A stretch of DNA of 64,000 nt from Perkinsus marinus ATCC 50983. Taxonomy: Eukaryota; Perkinsozoa; Perkinsida; Perkinsidae. The translations under genes were made by a program, and so were the position numbers. Under the pieces are notes generated by a model that searched no databases, was not told the origin of the DNA, and was given only the letters and a program-made list of their open reading frames with translations. The DNA is taken from assembly GCF_000006405.1 (NCBI RefSeq), contig NW_003200738.1, positions 19,610 through 83,609 of the forward strand, given 5' to 3'. Positions 1 through 12,688 of the stretch are shown piece by piece. Each line of letters starts with the position of its first letter. Position 1 is the first letter of the stretch.

Positions 1-627
1 CTTGAGGAGGCTGGTGGGGAGCTCAGACTCAAGTGGGTCAAGTCCCACGTTGGGCATCGACATAATGCCGTTGCCGACCTGCTGGCAGCAGACGGAGCGT
101 ACAGAGGAAACCTGCTGACAGCACCGGTCCCGTGGGTGCACACTAGGGAGCTGATACAGAGGAAGTACGCGTCGAGAGGAGACAGGGACTGGGCAAGGAA
201 GAGTAGTGATCTGAGGGCTAGCTGGGCGGGCGTCAACCTCGGACCGAGGCAGCGGAGGGTGATTAAGGCAGCGCACCTATCGCCGGTCGACAGGCGGAGA
301 CTCATGGAGGTTATCAGTGGCCACTCTGTCACCAGAAGACACTGGTGCAAGATAGATCGGAACTTGGGTCCTGAGTGCCGTTTCTGTGGGGCGGAGATGG
401 AGGATGAGAGGCACATCATCTTCGAGTGCAGGCGCTTCGCGTTGGAGAGGATCAGGCTGAAGCGCAGGCTAGGCTGGAGAAGCTTGCCATATCACATAGG
501 GAACTTCCTATCTTCACCCTCGAGGCTGCGGGTGCTGATGGGATTCTTGAGGAGGGTCTGGCCGGCCTTGGAGGGGCGAGATGTGGCCGCAACTCCAGCG
601 GCAGCCACAGGAGACTCCGTGCATTGA
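1..627 (+). CDS. 3' end of a LINE (non-LTR retrotransposon) polyprotein: RNase H tail and zinc knuckle
   Basis: The frame is open from the first base, so the ORF is cut by the window edge; the first ATG (136) is internal. The first residues carry the end of an RNase H domain (KWVKSHVGHRHNAVADLLA, about residues 11-29), with the conserved His and the last catalytic-type Asp of the fold. About 90 residues after ATG 136 comes a CCHC-like motif (CRFCGAEMEDERHIIFEC: Cx2C, then H, x4, C), which closes ORF2 of many R1/Jockey/I-type LINEs. The product would have copied the element's RNA at the target site. The stop is followed at once by an A-rich tail, as at a true element 3' end. Endonuclease and reverse transcriptase lie outside the window, so activity cannot be judged. 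Confidence 0.85.
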   Translation, partial: LEEAGGELRLKWVKSHVGHRHNAVADLLAADGAYRGNLLTAPVPWVHTRELIQRKYASRGDRDWARKSSDLRASWAGVNLGPRQRRVIKAAHLSPVDRRRLMEVISGHSVTRRHWCKIDRNLGPECRFCGAEMEDERHIIFECRRFALERIRLKRRLGWRSLPYHIGNFLSSPSRLRVLMGFLRRVWPALEGRDVAATPAAATGDSVH

Positions 628-676
628 TGTAAAAAAAAAAAAAAAAAGAAAAAAAAAAAGAAAAAAAAAAAAAAAG

Positions 677-720
<44 letters not shown>

Positions 721-741
721 AAAAAAAGAAAAAAAAAAAAA
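628..741 (+). repeat. A-rich 3' tail of the LINE
   Basis: About 110 nt of A interrupted by single G residues follows the LINE stop directly. This is the expected poly(A)-derived end of a target-primed insertion. A target-site duplication could not be confirmed because the 5' end is outside the window. Confidence 0.8.
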
Positions 742-831
742 ATGTATAATTTCGTATTATTTGCCTCTACTATTCTTCTATTTCTTGTACCGTTTTATTT
801 TCCCTCTACACCTAATTAATTACCATTGGCA

Positions 832-3800
832 GAGCCTCAGCCGGAAGGGGTTCACCACGGGGACGAACTATCTACAGGCCCCGCAGCCTGTGTGCCGCCA
901 AGGCCGTATACTGCGCTCAGCGCGGTCGGCAAAAGGGCACCCAACAACAACAACAACAACAACTGAGGAAGCGATCACGTCCTCAAGGGTGACAACTACT
1001 CTATCCTCCTCTACAACTCCGACGACTGACTTTGTCGCGACCTCTACTACGACAGAGAGTCTCGAGGAGGGCAAGATCGATGAATTGTCCTCTTCAAGTA
1101 CTACGACATCTACTACATCGACCACTACTGAGGAAGCGATCACGTCGTCAACAATGACAACTACTCTTTCCTCCTCTACAACTCCGAGTACTGATGCTAC
1201 TGCGACTTCTACTACGACGCATAGTCTCGGGGAAGATGGGATCGATGAATTGTCTTCTTCTAGTACTGCGACATCTACTTCATCGACCACTATTGAAGAA
1301 GCTACCACGTCCACAACAGTGACAACTACTTTGTCCTCTTCTACAATGTCGACTCCCGACGTTACCGCGACTTCTACTACGACGCAGAGTCTCGAAGAGG
1401 GCTGGGTCGATGAACTATCCTCTTCAAGTACTACGACATCTACTACATCGACCACTACTGAGGAAGCGATCACGTCCTCAAGGGTGACAACTACTCTATC
1501 CTCCTCTACAACTCCGACGACTGACTTTGCCGCGACCTCTACTACGACAGAGAGTCTCGAGGAGGGCAAGGTCGATGAATTGTCCTCTTTAAGTACTACG
1601 ACATCTACTACATCGACCACTACTGGAGAAGCGATCACCTCGTCAACAATGACAACTACTTTGTCCTCCTCTACAACTTCGACTACCGATGTTACCGCGA
1701 CTTCTACTACGACGCATAGTCTCGGGGAAGATGGGCTCGATGAATTGTCTTCTTCTAGTACTGCGACATCTACTTCATCGACCACTATTGAAGAAGCTAC
1801 CACGTCCACAACAGTGACAACTACTTTGTCCTCCTCTGCAATGTCGACTCCCGACGTTACCGCGACTTCTACTACGACGCAGAGTCTCGGAGAAGATTTG
1901 CTCGGGGAATCGCCCTCTTCTAGTACTACGACAACTACTGCATCGACCACCACTGAAGAAGCGACCACGTCCACAACAGTGACAACTACTTTGCCTTCCT
2001 CTACAACGCCGACTACCGACTTCGCCGCGACCTCTACTACGACAGAGAGTCTCGAAGAGGGCTGGGTCGATGAACTGTCCTCTTCAAGTACTACGACTTC
2101 TACTACATCGACCAGTACTGAGGAAGCGATCACGTCCACGACAGTGACAGCTACTCTATCCTCCTCTACAACTCCGACGACTGACTTTGCCGCGACCTCT
2201 ACTATAACAGAGAGTCCCGAGGAAGACTGGGCCGACGAACTGTTCTCTTCTAATACTACGATATCTACTACGTTAACCACTTCTGAAGAAGAGATCACGT
2301 CGTCAACAATGACGACTACTCCGTCCTTCTCTACAACTCCGATTACCGATGTTACCTCGACTTCTCCTACGACGCAGAGTCTCGGAGAAGATTTGCTTGG
2401 TGGATTGCCCTCTTCTAGTACTACGACAATTACTACATCGACTACCACTGAAGGAGCGACCACGTCCACAACAGCGACGACTACTTTATCTTCCTCTACA
2501 ACGCCGGCTACCGACTTCGCCGCGACCTCTACTGCGACAGGGAGTCTCGGGGGAGATGAGCTCGATGAATTGTCTTCTTCTAGTACTGCGACATCTACTA
2601 CATCGACCAGTACTGAGGAAGGGATCACGTCCACAACAGTGACAGCTACTTTGTCCTCCTCTACAACGCCGACTACCGACTTCGCCGCGACCTCTACTAC
2701 GGAAGAGAGTCTCGAGGAGGGCTGGGCCGATGAACTGTCCTCTTCAAGTATTACGACATCTACTACATCGACCAGTACTGAGGAAGTGATCACGTCCACA
2801 ACAGTGACAACAGCTCTGTTTTTCTCCACAACGCCGACTACCGACTTCGCCGCGACCTCTACTACGGAAGAGAGTCTCGAGGAGCGCTGGGTCGATGAAC
2901 TGTCCCCTTCTAGTACTACGACATCTACTGCATCGACCACTACTGAAGAAGCGACCACGTCGTCAACAATAACAACTACTCCGACCTTCTCTACGACTCC
3001 AACCGACGTTACCGCGACTCCTACTACGACGCAGAGTCTCGGGAGTAATTGGTTGGATGAGGTGTCCTCTTCTAATACTACGACATCTACTACATCAAGC
3101 ACTATCGAAGAAGTGATCACATCCTCAACAGTAACAACTTCTCTGTCCTCCGCGACAACTTCGACTACCGAGGTTACTGCGACTCCTACTACGACGGAAA
3201 ATCTCGAGGAAGTTTGGGTCGATGAATTATCTTCTTCTAGTACTACGACATCTACCACATCGACCACTGCGGAAGACGCAACCACATCCTCAACAACCAT
3301 GACTACTCTGTCCTCTACAACTCCGACTACCGAAGTTGCTGCGACTTCTACTCTGACTTCCACGACGACAGAGGGTCTCGAGAAAACTAGGGTCGATGAA
3401 TTGTCTTCTTCTAGTACTACGACATCTACTACATCGACCACTACTGAAGAAGCGATCACGTCGTCATCAACCCGAACTATTCTCTCCTCCGGGACAACTT
3501 CGACTACCGCGGCTACAGCGACTCCTACTACGACGGAAATTGTCGAGGAAATTTGGGTCGAGGAATTGTCTCCTTCCAATACTACGACATCTTCTACGTC
3601 GACCACTACTGAAGGAGCGACTACGTCCTCAACCACCACAACTACTCTGTCCTTCTCTACAACTCCGACTACCGAGGGTACTGCGACTTCTACTACGACG
3701 GAGAGTTTCGAGGAAGTTTGGGTCGATGAATTGTCACCTTCCAGTACTACGACATCTAGTACATGGACCACTACCGAAGAGGCGACCACGTCCTCAACAA

Positions 3801-6800
3801 GCACAACTATCCTTCCCTCCTCTACAACTCCGACTACCGAGGTAACTCCGACTCCTACTACGACGGAGAGTCTCACGGAAGTTCGGGTCGAGGAATTGTC
3901 TTCTTCAAGTACTACGACATCTACTACGAGCACTACTGAAGAAGCGACCACGCCCTCGACAACCACAACTACTCTGTCCTCCCCTAAAACTCCGACTACC
4001 GAGCTTCCTGCGACGGAGAGTCTCGCGGAGGTTTGGGTCGATGAATTGTCCCTTCCCAGTACTACGACATCTACTACATCGACTACTACTGAAGAAGCGA
4101 TCACGCCGTCAACAACCACAACTACTCTGTCCTCTGCGACAACTTCCACTACCGAGGTTACTGCGACTCGTACTACGACGGAAATTCTCGAGGAAGTTTG
4201 GGTCGAGGAATTGTCTCCTTCCACTACTACGACATCTTCTACTTCGACCACTACTGAAGGAGCGACCACGTCCTCAACCACCGCAACTACTCTGTCCTTC
4301 TCTACAACTCCGACTACCAAGGGTACTGCGGCTCCTACCACGACGGAGAGTTTCGAGGAAGTTTGGGTCGATGAATTGTCACCTTCCAGTACTACGACAT
4401 CTAGTACATGGACCACTACCGAAGAGGCGACCACGTCCTCAACAACTACAACTACTTTGCCCTCTACAACTCCGACTACCGAGTTTACTGCGACTCCTAC
4501 GACGGCGGAGGGTCTCGAGGAAACTAGGGTCGATGAACTGTCTCCTTCTAGTACTACGACATCTTCTACACCGACCACTACTGAAGAAGCGCTCACGTTC
4601 TCAGCAACCACAACTACTTTGTCGTCTCCTACAACTCCGACTACCGAAGTTACTGCGACTCCTATCACGACGGAAAGTCTCGAGGAAGTTTGGGTCGATG
4701 AATTGTCACCTTCTAGTACTACGACATCTAGTACATGGAGCACTACCGAAGGGGTGACCACGTCCTCAACCACCACAACTAGTCTGTCCTCTACAACTCC
4801 GACTACTAAGGTTACTGAGACCTTTACTACGACGGAAAGCCTCGAGGAAGTTTGGTTGGAAGAGTCGTCTTCTTCTAGTACTACGACTTCTAGTACGTGG
4901 GCCACTACCGATGAGGCGTCCACGTCCTCAACAACCACAACTACTCTGTCCTCTACAACTCCGACTACCGAGGTAACTGCGACTCCTACGATCGCAGAAG
5001 GTCTCGAGGAAACTACGGTCGATGAACTGTCTCATTCTAGTACTACGACATCTACTACACCGACCACTATTGAAGAGGCGATCACGTCCTCAACAACCAC
5101 AACTACTCTGTCCTCCGCGACAACTTCCACTACCGAGGTTACTGCGACTCCTACTACGACGGAGAGTCTCGAGGAAGTTCGGGTTGGGGAATTGTCTTTT
5201 TCAATTATTACGACATCTGCTACGCCGAGCACTACTGAAGGAGCGACCACGTCCTCAACCACCACAACTACTCTGTCCTTCTCTACAACTTCGACTACCG
5301 AGGGTACTGCGACTTCTACTACGACGGAGAGTTTCGAGGAAGTTTGGGTCGATGAATTGTCACCTTCCAGTACTACGACATCTAGTACATGGACCACTAC
5401 CGATGAGGCGACCACGTCCTCAACAACCACAACTACTCTGCCCTCTACAACTCCGACTACCGAGGTAACTGCGACTCCTACGATGGCAGAAGGTCTCGAG
5501 GAAACTACGGTCGATGAACTGTCTCATTCTAGTACTACAACATCTACTACACCGACCACTATTGAAGAGGCGATCACGTCCTCAACAACCACAACTACTC
5601 TGTCCTCCGCGACAACTTCTACTACCGAGGTTACTGCGACTCCTACTACGACGGAGAGTCTCGAGGAAGTTCGGGTTGGGGAATTGTCTTTTTCAAGTAT
5701 TACGACATCTGCTACGCCGACCACTACTGAAGGAGCGACCACGTCCTCGACAACCACAACTACTCTGTCCTTCTCTACAACTTCGACTACCGAGGCTACT
5801 GCGACTTCTACTACGACGGAGAGTTTCGAGGAAGTTTGGGTCGATGAATTCTCACCTTCCAGTACTACGTCATCTAGTACATGGACCACTACCGAAGAGG
5901 CGACCTCGTCCTCAACAGGCACAACTACCCTTCCCTCCTCTACAACTCCGACTACCGAGGTTACCATGACTCCTACCACGAGCGGAATTCTCGAGGAAGT
6001 TTGGGTCGATGAATTGTCTTCTTCTAGTACTACGACATCTACTAGGTCGACCTCTACTGAAGTGGCGACCACGTCCTCAACAACCTCGTCCTCAACAATC
6101 ACGTCTTCAACAACCACAACTACTGTCTCCTCCGCAACAACTTCGACTACCGAGGTTACTGCGACTCCTACTATGACGGAAAGTCTCGAGAAAGTTTGGG
6201 TCGATGAGTTGTCTCCTTCTAGTACTACATTCACCACTACTGAAGAAGCGATCACGTCCTCAACAACCACCACTACTCTGCCTTCTTCTACAATGTCGAC
6301 TACCGAGGTTACGGCGAGTTCTCCTGCGACGAAGAGTCACGAGGAAGTTTGGTTCGATGAATCGCCTACTTCCAGTACTACGACTTCTAGTACGTGGACC
6401 ACTACTGAAGAGGCGAGCACGTCCTCATCAACCACAACTACTCTTTCGTCCTCTACAACTCCGACTACCGAGGTTTCTGCGACTTCTACGACGACGGAGA
6501 GTCTCGAGGAAACTAGGGTCGATGAACTGTCTCCTTCTAGTACAACGGCATCTACTGCATCGACCACTACTGGAAACGCAACCATGTCGTCAACGACTAT
6601 AGCTACTCTGTCCTCCTCCACAACCTTGCCTACCGAGGCTATTGCGACTCCTACTACGACGGAGGGTCTTGAGGAAGTTTGGGTCGAGGAATTGTCTCCT
6701 TCCACTACTACGACATCTGCTACGCCGAGCACTACTGAAGGAGCGACCACGTCCTCGACAACCACAACTAGTCTGTCCTCTACAACTCCGACTACTGAAG

Positions 6801-9800
6801 TTACTGCGACTTCTACTACGACGGAGAGTCTCAAGGAAGATTGGGTCGATGAATTGTCTTCTTCTAGTACCACGTCCTCTATTACGTCGGCCACTACTGA
6901 GGAAGCGACCACGTCCTCAATAACCGCAACTAGTCTGTCCTCTACAACTCGGCCTACTAAGGTTACTGAGACCCCTACTACGACGGAGAGCCTCGAGGAA
7001 GTTTGGTTGGAAGAGTCGTCTTCTTCCAGTACTACGACTTCTAGCACGTGGACCACTACCGATGAGGCGACCACGTCCTCAACAACCACAACTACTCTGT
7101 CCTCTATAACTCCGACTACCGAGGTAACTGCGACTCCTACGATGGCAGAAGGTCTCGAGGAAACTACGGTCGATGAACTGTCTCATTCTAGTACTACAAC
7201 ATCTACTACACCGACCACTATTGAAGAGGCGATCACGTCCTCAGCAACCACAACTACTCTGTCCTCCGCGACAACTTCTACTACCGAGGTTACTGCGACT
7301 CCTACTACGACGGAGAGTCTCGAGGAAGTTCGGGTTGGGGAATTGTCTTTTTCAAGTATTACGACATCTGCTACGCCGACCACTACTGAAGGAGCGACCA
7401 CGTCCTCGACAACCACAACTACTCTGTCCTTCTCTACAACTTCGACTACCGAGGGTACTGCGACTTCTACTACGACGGAGAGTTTCGAGGAAGTTTGGGT
7501 CGATGAATTGTCACCTTCCAGTACTACGACATCTAGTACATGGACCACTACCGAAGAGGCGACCTCGTCCTCAACAGGCACAACTACCCTTCCCTCCTCT
7601 ACAACTCCGACTACCGAGGTTACCATGACTCCTACCACGAGCGGAATTCTCGAGGAAGTTTGGGTCGATGAATTGTCTTCTTCTAGTACTACGACATCTA
7701 CTAGGTCGACCTCTACTGAAGTGGCGACCACGTCCTCAACAACCTCGTCCTCAACAATCACGTCTTCAACAACCACAACTACTATTTCCTCCGCAACAAC
7801 TTCGACTACCGAGGTTACTGCGACTCCTACTATGACGGAAAGTCTCGAGAAAGTTTGGGTCGATGAGTTGTCTCCTTCCAGTACTACATTCACCACTACT
7901 GAAGAAGCGATCACGTCCTCAACAACCACCACTACTCTGCCTTCTTCTACAATGTCGACTACCGAGGTTACGGCGAGTTCTCCTGCGACGAAGAGTCACG
8001 AGGAAGTTTGGTTCGATGAATCGCCTACTTCCAGTACTACGACTTCTAGTACGTGGACCACTACTGAAGAGGCGACCACGTCCTCATCAACCACAACTAC
8101 TCTTTCGTCCTCTACAACTCCGACTACCGAGGTTTCTGCGACTTCTACGACGACGGAGAGTCTCGAGGAAACTAGGGTCGATGAACTGTCTCCTTCTAGT
8201 ACAACGGCATCTACTGCATCGACTACTACTGGAAACGCAACCATGTCGTCAACGACTATAGCTACTCTGTCCTCCTCCACAACCTTGCCTACCGAGGCTA
8301 TTGCGACTCCTACTACGACGGAGGGTCTTGAGGAAGTTTGGGTCGAGGAATTGTCTCCTTCCACTACTACGACATCTGCTACGCCGAGCACTACTGAAGG
8401 AGCGACCACGTCCTCAACCACCACAACTAGTCTGTCCTCTACAACTCCGACTACTGAAGTTACTGCGACTTCTACTACGACGGAGAGCCTCGAGGAAGTT
8501 TGGTTGGAAGAGTCGTCTTCTTCCAGTACTACGACTTCTAGCACGTGGACCACTACCGATGAGGCGTCCACGTCCTCAACAACCACAACTACTCTGCCCT
8601 CTACAACTCCGACTACCGAGGTAACTGCGATCCCTACGATGGCAGAAGGTCTCGAGGAAACTACGGTCGATGAACTGTCTCATTCTAGTACTACAACATC
8701 TACTACACCGACCACTATTGAAGAGGCGATCACGTCCTCAACAACCACAACTACTCTGTCCTCCGCGACAACTTCTACTACCGAGGTTACTGCGACTCCT
8801 ACTACGACGGAGAGTCTCGAGGAAGTTCGGGTTGGGGAATTGTCTTTTTCAAGTATTACGACATCTGCTACGCCGACCACTACTGAAGGAGCGACCACGT
8901 CCTCGACAACCACAACTACTCTGTCTTTCTCTACAACTTCGACTACCGAGGTTCCTGCGACGGAGAGTCTCGCGGAAGTCTGGGTCGATGAATTGTCCCT
9001 TCCCAGTACTACGACATCTAGTACATCGACTACTACTGAAGAAGCGATCACCTCATCAACAACCACAACTACTCTGTCCTCCGCGACAACTTCGACTACC
9101 GAGGGTACTACGACTTCTACTACGACGGAGAGTTTCGAGGAAGTTTGGGTCGACGAATTATCTTCTTCTAGTACTACGACCTCTAGTACATGGACCACTA
9201 CCGAAGAGGCGACCACGTCCTCAACAACCACAACTACTCTGTCCTTCTCTACAACTCCGACTACCGAGGCTACTGCGACTTTTACTACGACGGAGAGTTT
9301 CGAGGAAGTTTGGGTCGATGAATTGTCACCTCCCAGTACTACGACATCTAGTACATGGACCACTACCGAAGAGGCGACCACGTCCTCGACAAGCACAACT
9401 ACCCTTTCCTCCTCTACAACTCCGACTACCGAGGTTACCACGACGGGAATTCTCGAGGAAGTTTGGGTCGATGAACTGTCACCTTCCAGCACTACGACAT
9501 CTAGTACATGGAGCACTACCGAAGAGGCGACCACGTCCTCAACAACCACAACTACTCTGTCCTTCTCTACAACTCCGACTACCGAGGTTACGGCGAGTTC
9601 TACTGCGACGAAGAGTCGCGAGGAAGTTTGGTTCGATGAATCGCCTACTTCCAGTACTACGACTTCTAGTACGTGGACCACTACTGATGAGGCGACCACG
9701 TCCTCACCAACCACCACGACTCTGCCCTCTTCTACAATGTCGACTACCGAGGTTACGGCGAGTTCTCCTGCGACGAAGAGTCCCAAGGAAGCTTGGTTCG

Positions 9801-12169
9801 ATGAGTCGCCTACTTCCAGTACTACGACTTCTAGTACGTGGACCACTACTGAAGAGGCGACCACGTCCTCATCAGCCACAACTACTCTTTCTACGACGAC
9901 GGAGAGTCTCGAGGAAACTAGGGTCGATGAACTGTCTCCTTCTAGTACAACGGCATCTACTGCATCGACCACTACTGGAAACGCAACCATGTCGTCAACG
10001 ACTATAGCTACTCTGTCCTCCTCCACAACCTTGCCTACCGAGGCTATTGCGACTGCTACTACGACGAAGAGTCCCAAGGAAGCTTGGTTGGAAGAGTCGT
10101 CTTCTTCCAGTACTACGACTTCTAGTACGTGGACCACTACTGAAGGGGCGACCACGTCCTCATCGACCACAACTACTCTTTCATCCTCTACAACTCCGAC
10201 TACCGAAGTTACTGCGACTTCTACTACGACGGAGAGTCTCCAGCAAGATTGGGTCGATGAATTGTCTTCTTCTAGTACCACACCCTCTATTACGTCGGCC
10301 ACTACTGAAGAAGCGACCACGTCCTCAATAACGACAACTAGTCTGTTCTCTACAACTCCGACTACTAAGGTTACTGAGATCCCTACTACGACGGAGAACC
10401 TCGAGGCAGTTTGGTTGGAAGAGTCGTCTTCTTCTAGTACTACGACTTCTAGTACGTGGACCACTACCGATGAGGCGACCACGTCCTCAACAACCACAAC
10501 TACTCTGTCCTCTATAACTCCGACTACCGAGGTTACTGCGACGCCTACGACTGCAAAGGGTCTCGAGGGAACTACGGTCGATGAACTGTCTCCTAGTACT
10601 ACGGCACCTACTACGCCGACCACTACTGGAGAAGTGATCCCGTCCTCAACAACCACAACTACTTTGTCCTTCTCTACAACGCCGACTACCGAGGGTACTG
10701 CGACTTCTACTACGACGGAGAGTTTCGAGGAAGTTTGGGTCGATGAATTGTCTTCTTCTAGTACTACGACCTCTAGTACATGGACCACTACCGAAGAGGC
10801 GACCACGTCCTCAACAACCACAACTACTCTGTCTTCTACAACTCCGACTACCGAAGTTGCTGCGACTTCTACTGTGACTTCCTCGAAGACAGAGGGTCTC
10901 GAGAAAACTAGGGTCGATGAACTGTCTTCTGCTGGTACTACGACATCTACTACATCGACCACTACTGAAGAAGCGATCACGTCGTCAACAACCACAACTA
11001 CTTTGTCCTCCACGACAGCTTCGACTACCGAGGCTACTGCGACTCCTACTACGACGGAAATTGTCGAGGAAGTTTGGGTCGAGGAATTGTCTCCTTCCAC
11101 TACCACGACATCTACTACGTCGACCACTACTGAAGGAGCGATCACGTCCTCAACCACCACAACTAGTCTGTCCTCTACAACTCCGACTACCGAAGTTACT
11201 ACGACTTCTACTACGACGGAGAGTCTCAAGGAAGATTGGGTCGATGAATTGTCTTCTTCCAGTACTACGCCCTCTACTACGTCGGCCACTACTGAAGAAG
11301 CGACCACGTCCTCAATAACCACAAGTACTTTGTCCTCCTCGACTACTGAGCCTACTGCAACCATAACGACAACTGATAGTTTCGTAGGAGTATGGACTGA
11401 TGTACTGTCTTCTACCAGTACAACAGCATCCAATACATCGACCATCACCACGGGAGGCTCGATTGACGATTATACAGAAAGCATCGAAGAAATCTCGTCC
11501 GAGTTGTCATCATCCATTACAGTCACCACTACTGCTCCCTCGGGCACAACTGAAAGAATGACTACATCGTCTGCTTATGAATCGGCCGGGTGGACATCAA
11601 CAACAAATTCCCCTGCAGCCTCGGTGATACATCCAACTACCGACTATGTCACTACCACCTCTACGACGAGGAACTTCGATGAGATTTGGGACGACACGTC
11701 TTCGACTTCTTGGACCAACACCGACGAAATAGAGGTCTCAACACCGACAACGACGACAATAACCACCATCGGCCTGGATGAGTCGTCTCTAGTGGTAGAC
11801 TCCACTCCGGCCGAAATGACGGTCTCAGAGATGGCATCAATAGACGACTACACAGAGAGCGTCGAGGAAACGTCGTCTCATGTCTCGTCATCTACTACTG
11901 TTACTGCTCCGTGGAGCACAACTGGGGCTGCGGCATCATCTTCGGCCACTGACGTTGATGAATTGTTGTCAACAGTAGAAGTCATCCCATTTTCAGAGGT
12001 ACTTCCAACATCCGAGTATACTTCTACTCTCACAGCAATGGAGAGCCTCGGGGAGATCTGGACTCATGCGCTTTCCAGTAGTACAACTACTTGGAGGACC
12101 ACCACCGACGAGCCGGATATGTCCACAACAACCACTACAACCACCACCACCGCCACAACAACAACAACA

Positions 12170-12222
<53 letters not shown>

Positions 12223-12688
12223 CACAACCAACACAACTACGCCAACCACTTCAACTGGACTGGATGAGTGGCCTCCATTGGCAGAATTCACTTCGGCTCC
12301 ACTAACGCCTTCTACAGACGTGTATACAGAAAGCGTCGAGGGAACGTCGTCCGATGGGTCGACCCCCACTAGCCTCACGGCTGCTGCTCTGTCTGACACA
12401 ACTGATGCAACGGCGGCTTCGTCACCGACGATAGCTCCCAAATCTACTCTAACGGCTACTTTGACCACTCCTGGTCTCAACTATCCATCAACTTCCACCA
12501 TGAACTCAACCGAGTTTGTTCCAACTCAAGCGGCATCTTCTGACGGAGAGCTGGTTAACACGACGGCAAAGAATGGAGTCGATGACGCGACCTATAAGTC
12601 ACCTCCATCTTCAGGTAAACCGCCACTAGGTAAGGACAGCAAGATCGTAGCATGCTCATATCAGGACCGGAATCGCCAGCGATCGTAA
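832..12688 (+). CDS. Giant Thr/Ser-rich mucin-like tandem-repeat protein (5' end missing or altered)
   Basis: One uninterrupted frame of about 3,950 residues, mostly Thr and Ser. From 965 to about 11,340 it consists of roughly 62 copies of a 55-residue unit (165 bp; starts at 965, 1130, 1295, 1460). Each unit has a T/S block, a short acidic segment of the type ESLEEVWVDELS, then another T/S block. The last 1.3 kb is non-repetitive apart from three copies of a YTES(I/V)E motif (about 11,470, 11,850, 12,325) and a poly-Thr run. Such composition is typical of heavily O-glycosylated surface or wall proteins; this role is inferred. The formal frame starts at 581, inside the LINE, and runs through the A-rich tail. 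No in-frame ATG exists between 581 and the repeats. A pyrimidine tract ending in CAG at about 831 looks like a splice acceptor, so the true first exon and any signal peptide probably lie upstream of the LINE or are lost. The hydrophobic stretch encoded at 745-830 is probably intron sequence. Confidence 0.7.
965..11340 (+). repeat. 165-bp coding tandem repeat array, about 62 units, with higher-order duplications
   Basis: Units start with GAGGAAGCGATCACG or close variants, exactly 165 bp apart at the left end. Blocks of several units are nearly identical over more than 1 kb: the segment beginning near 5,514 recurs near 7,173 (offset 1,659) and 8,670 (offset 1,497), and a related start is near 5,022. 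Early units carry TTDFAATST-type text and later ones TTEVTATPT-type text, so the array has diverged by region and expanded by segmental duplication. Confidence 0.9.
12120..12236 (+). repeat. (ACN/ACT)n microsatellite encoding poly-Thr
   Basis: Mixed ACA/ACC triplets lead into an essentially pure ACT run (about 12,173-12,223). It encodes an unbroken Thr tract within the mucin-like ORF and is likely to vary in length between strains. Confidence 0.85.
12630..12664 (+). other. Possible 35-nt intron near the 3' end of the mucin-like gene
   Basis: CTAG|GTAAGG opens a 35-nt stretch ending ATATCAG. Removing it keeps frame and replaces the last 20 residues with a new tail of about 30 residues ending in the hydrophobic VIVMMIVV, with a stop near 12,750. 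Such a tail resembles a short membrane or GPI-type signal, but it is brief. The unspliced frame stops at 12,688. This rests only on splice motifs and typical local intron size. Confidence 0.35.

Noticed and set aside
745-830. Hydrophobic stretch in the mucin-like frame that looks like a signal peptide or TM segment
   Set aside because: It is encoded by a pyrimidine-rich tract ending in a splice-acceptor-like CAG, directly after the LINE tail, so it is more likely intron sequence.
868-4938. Very long minus-strand ORFs (also 8680-11451) rich in Val, Asp and Ser
   Set aside because: They mirror the plus-strand Thr/Ser repeat: codons ACT, ACG, TCT and GAG read in reverse seldom give stops. The sense frame has clear unit structure; the antisense ones are shadows.
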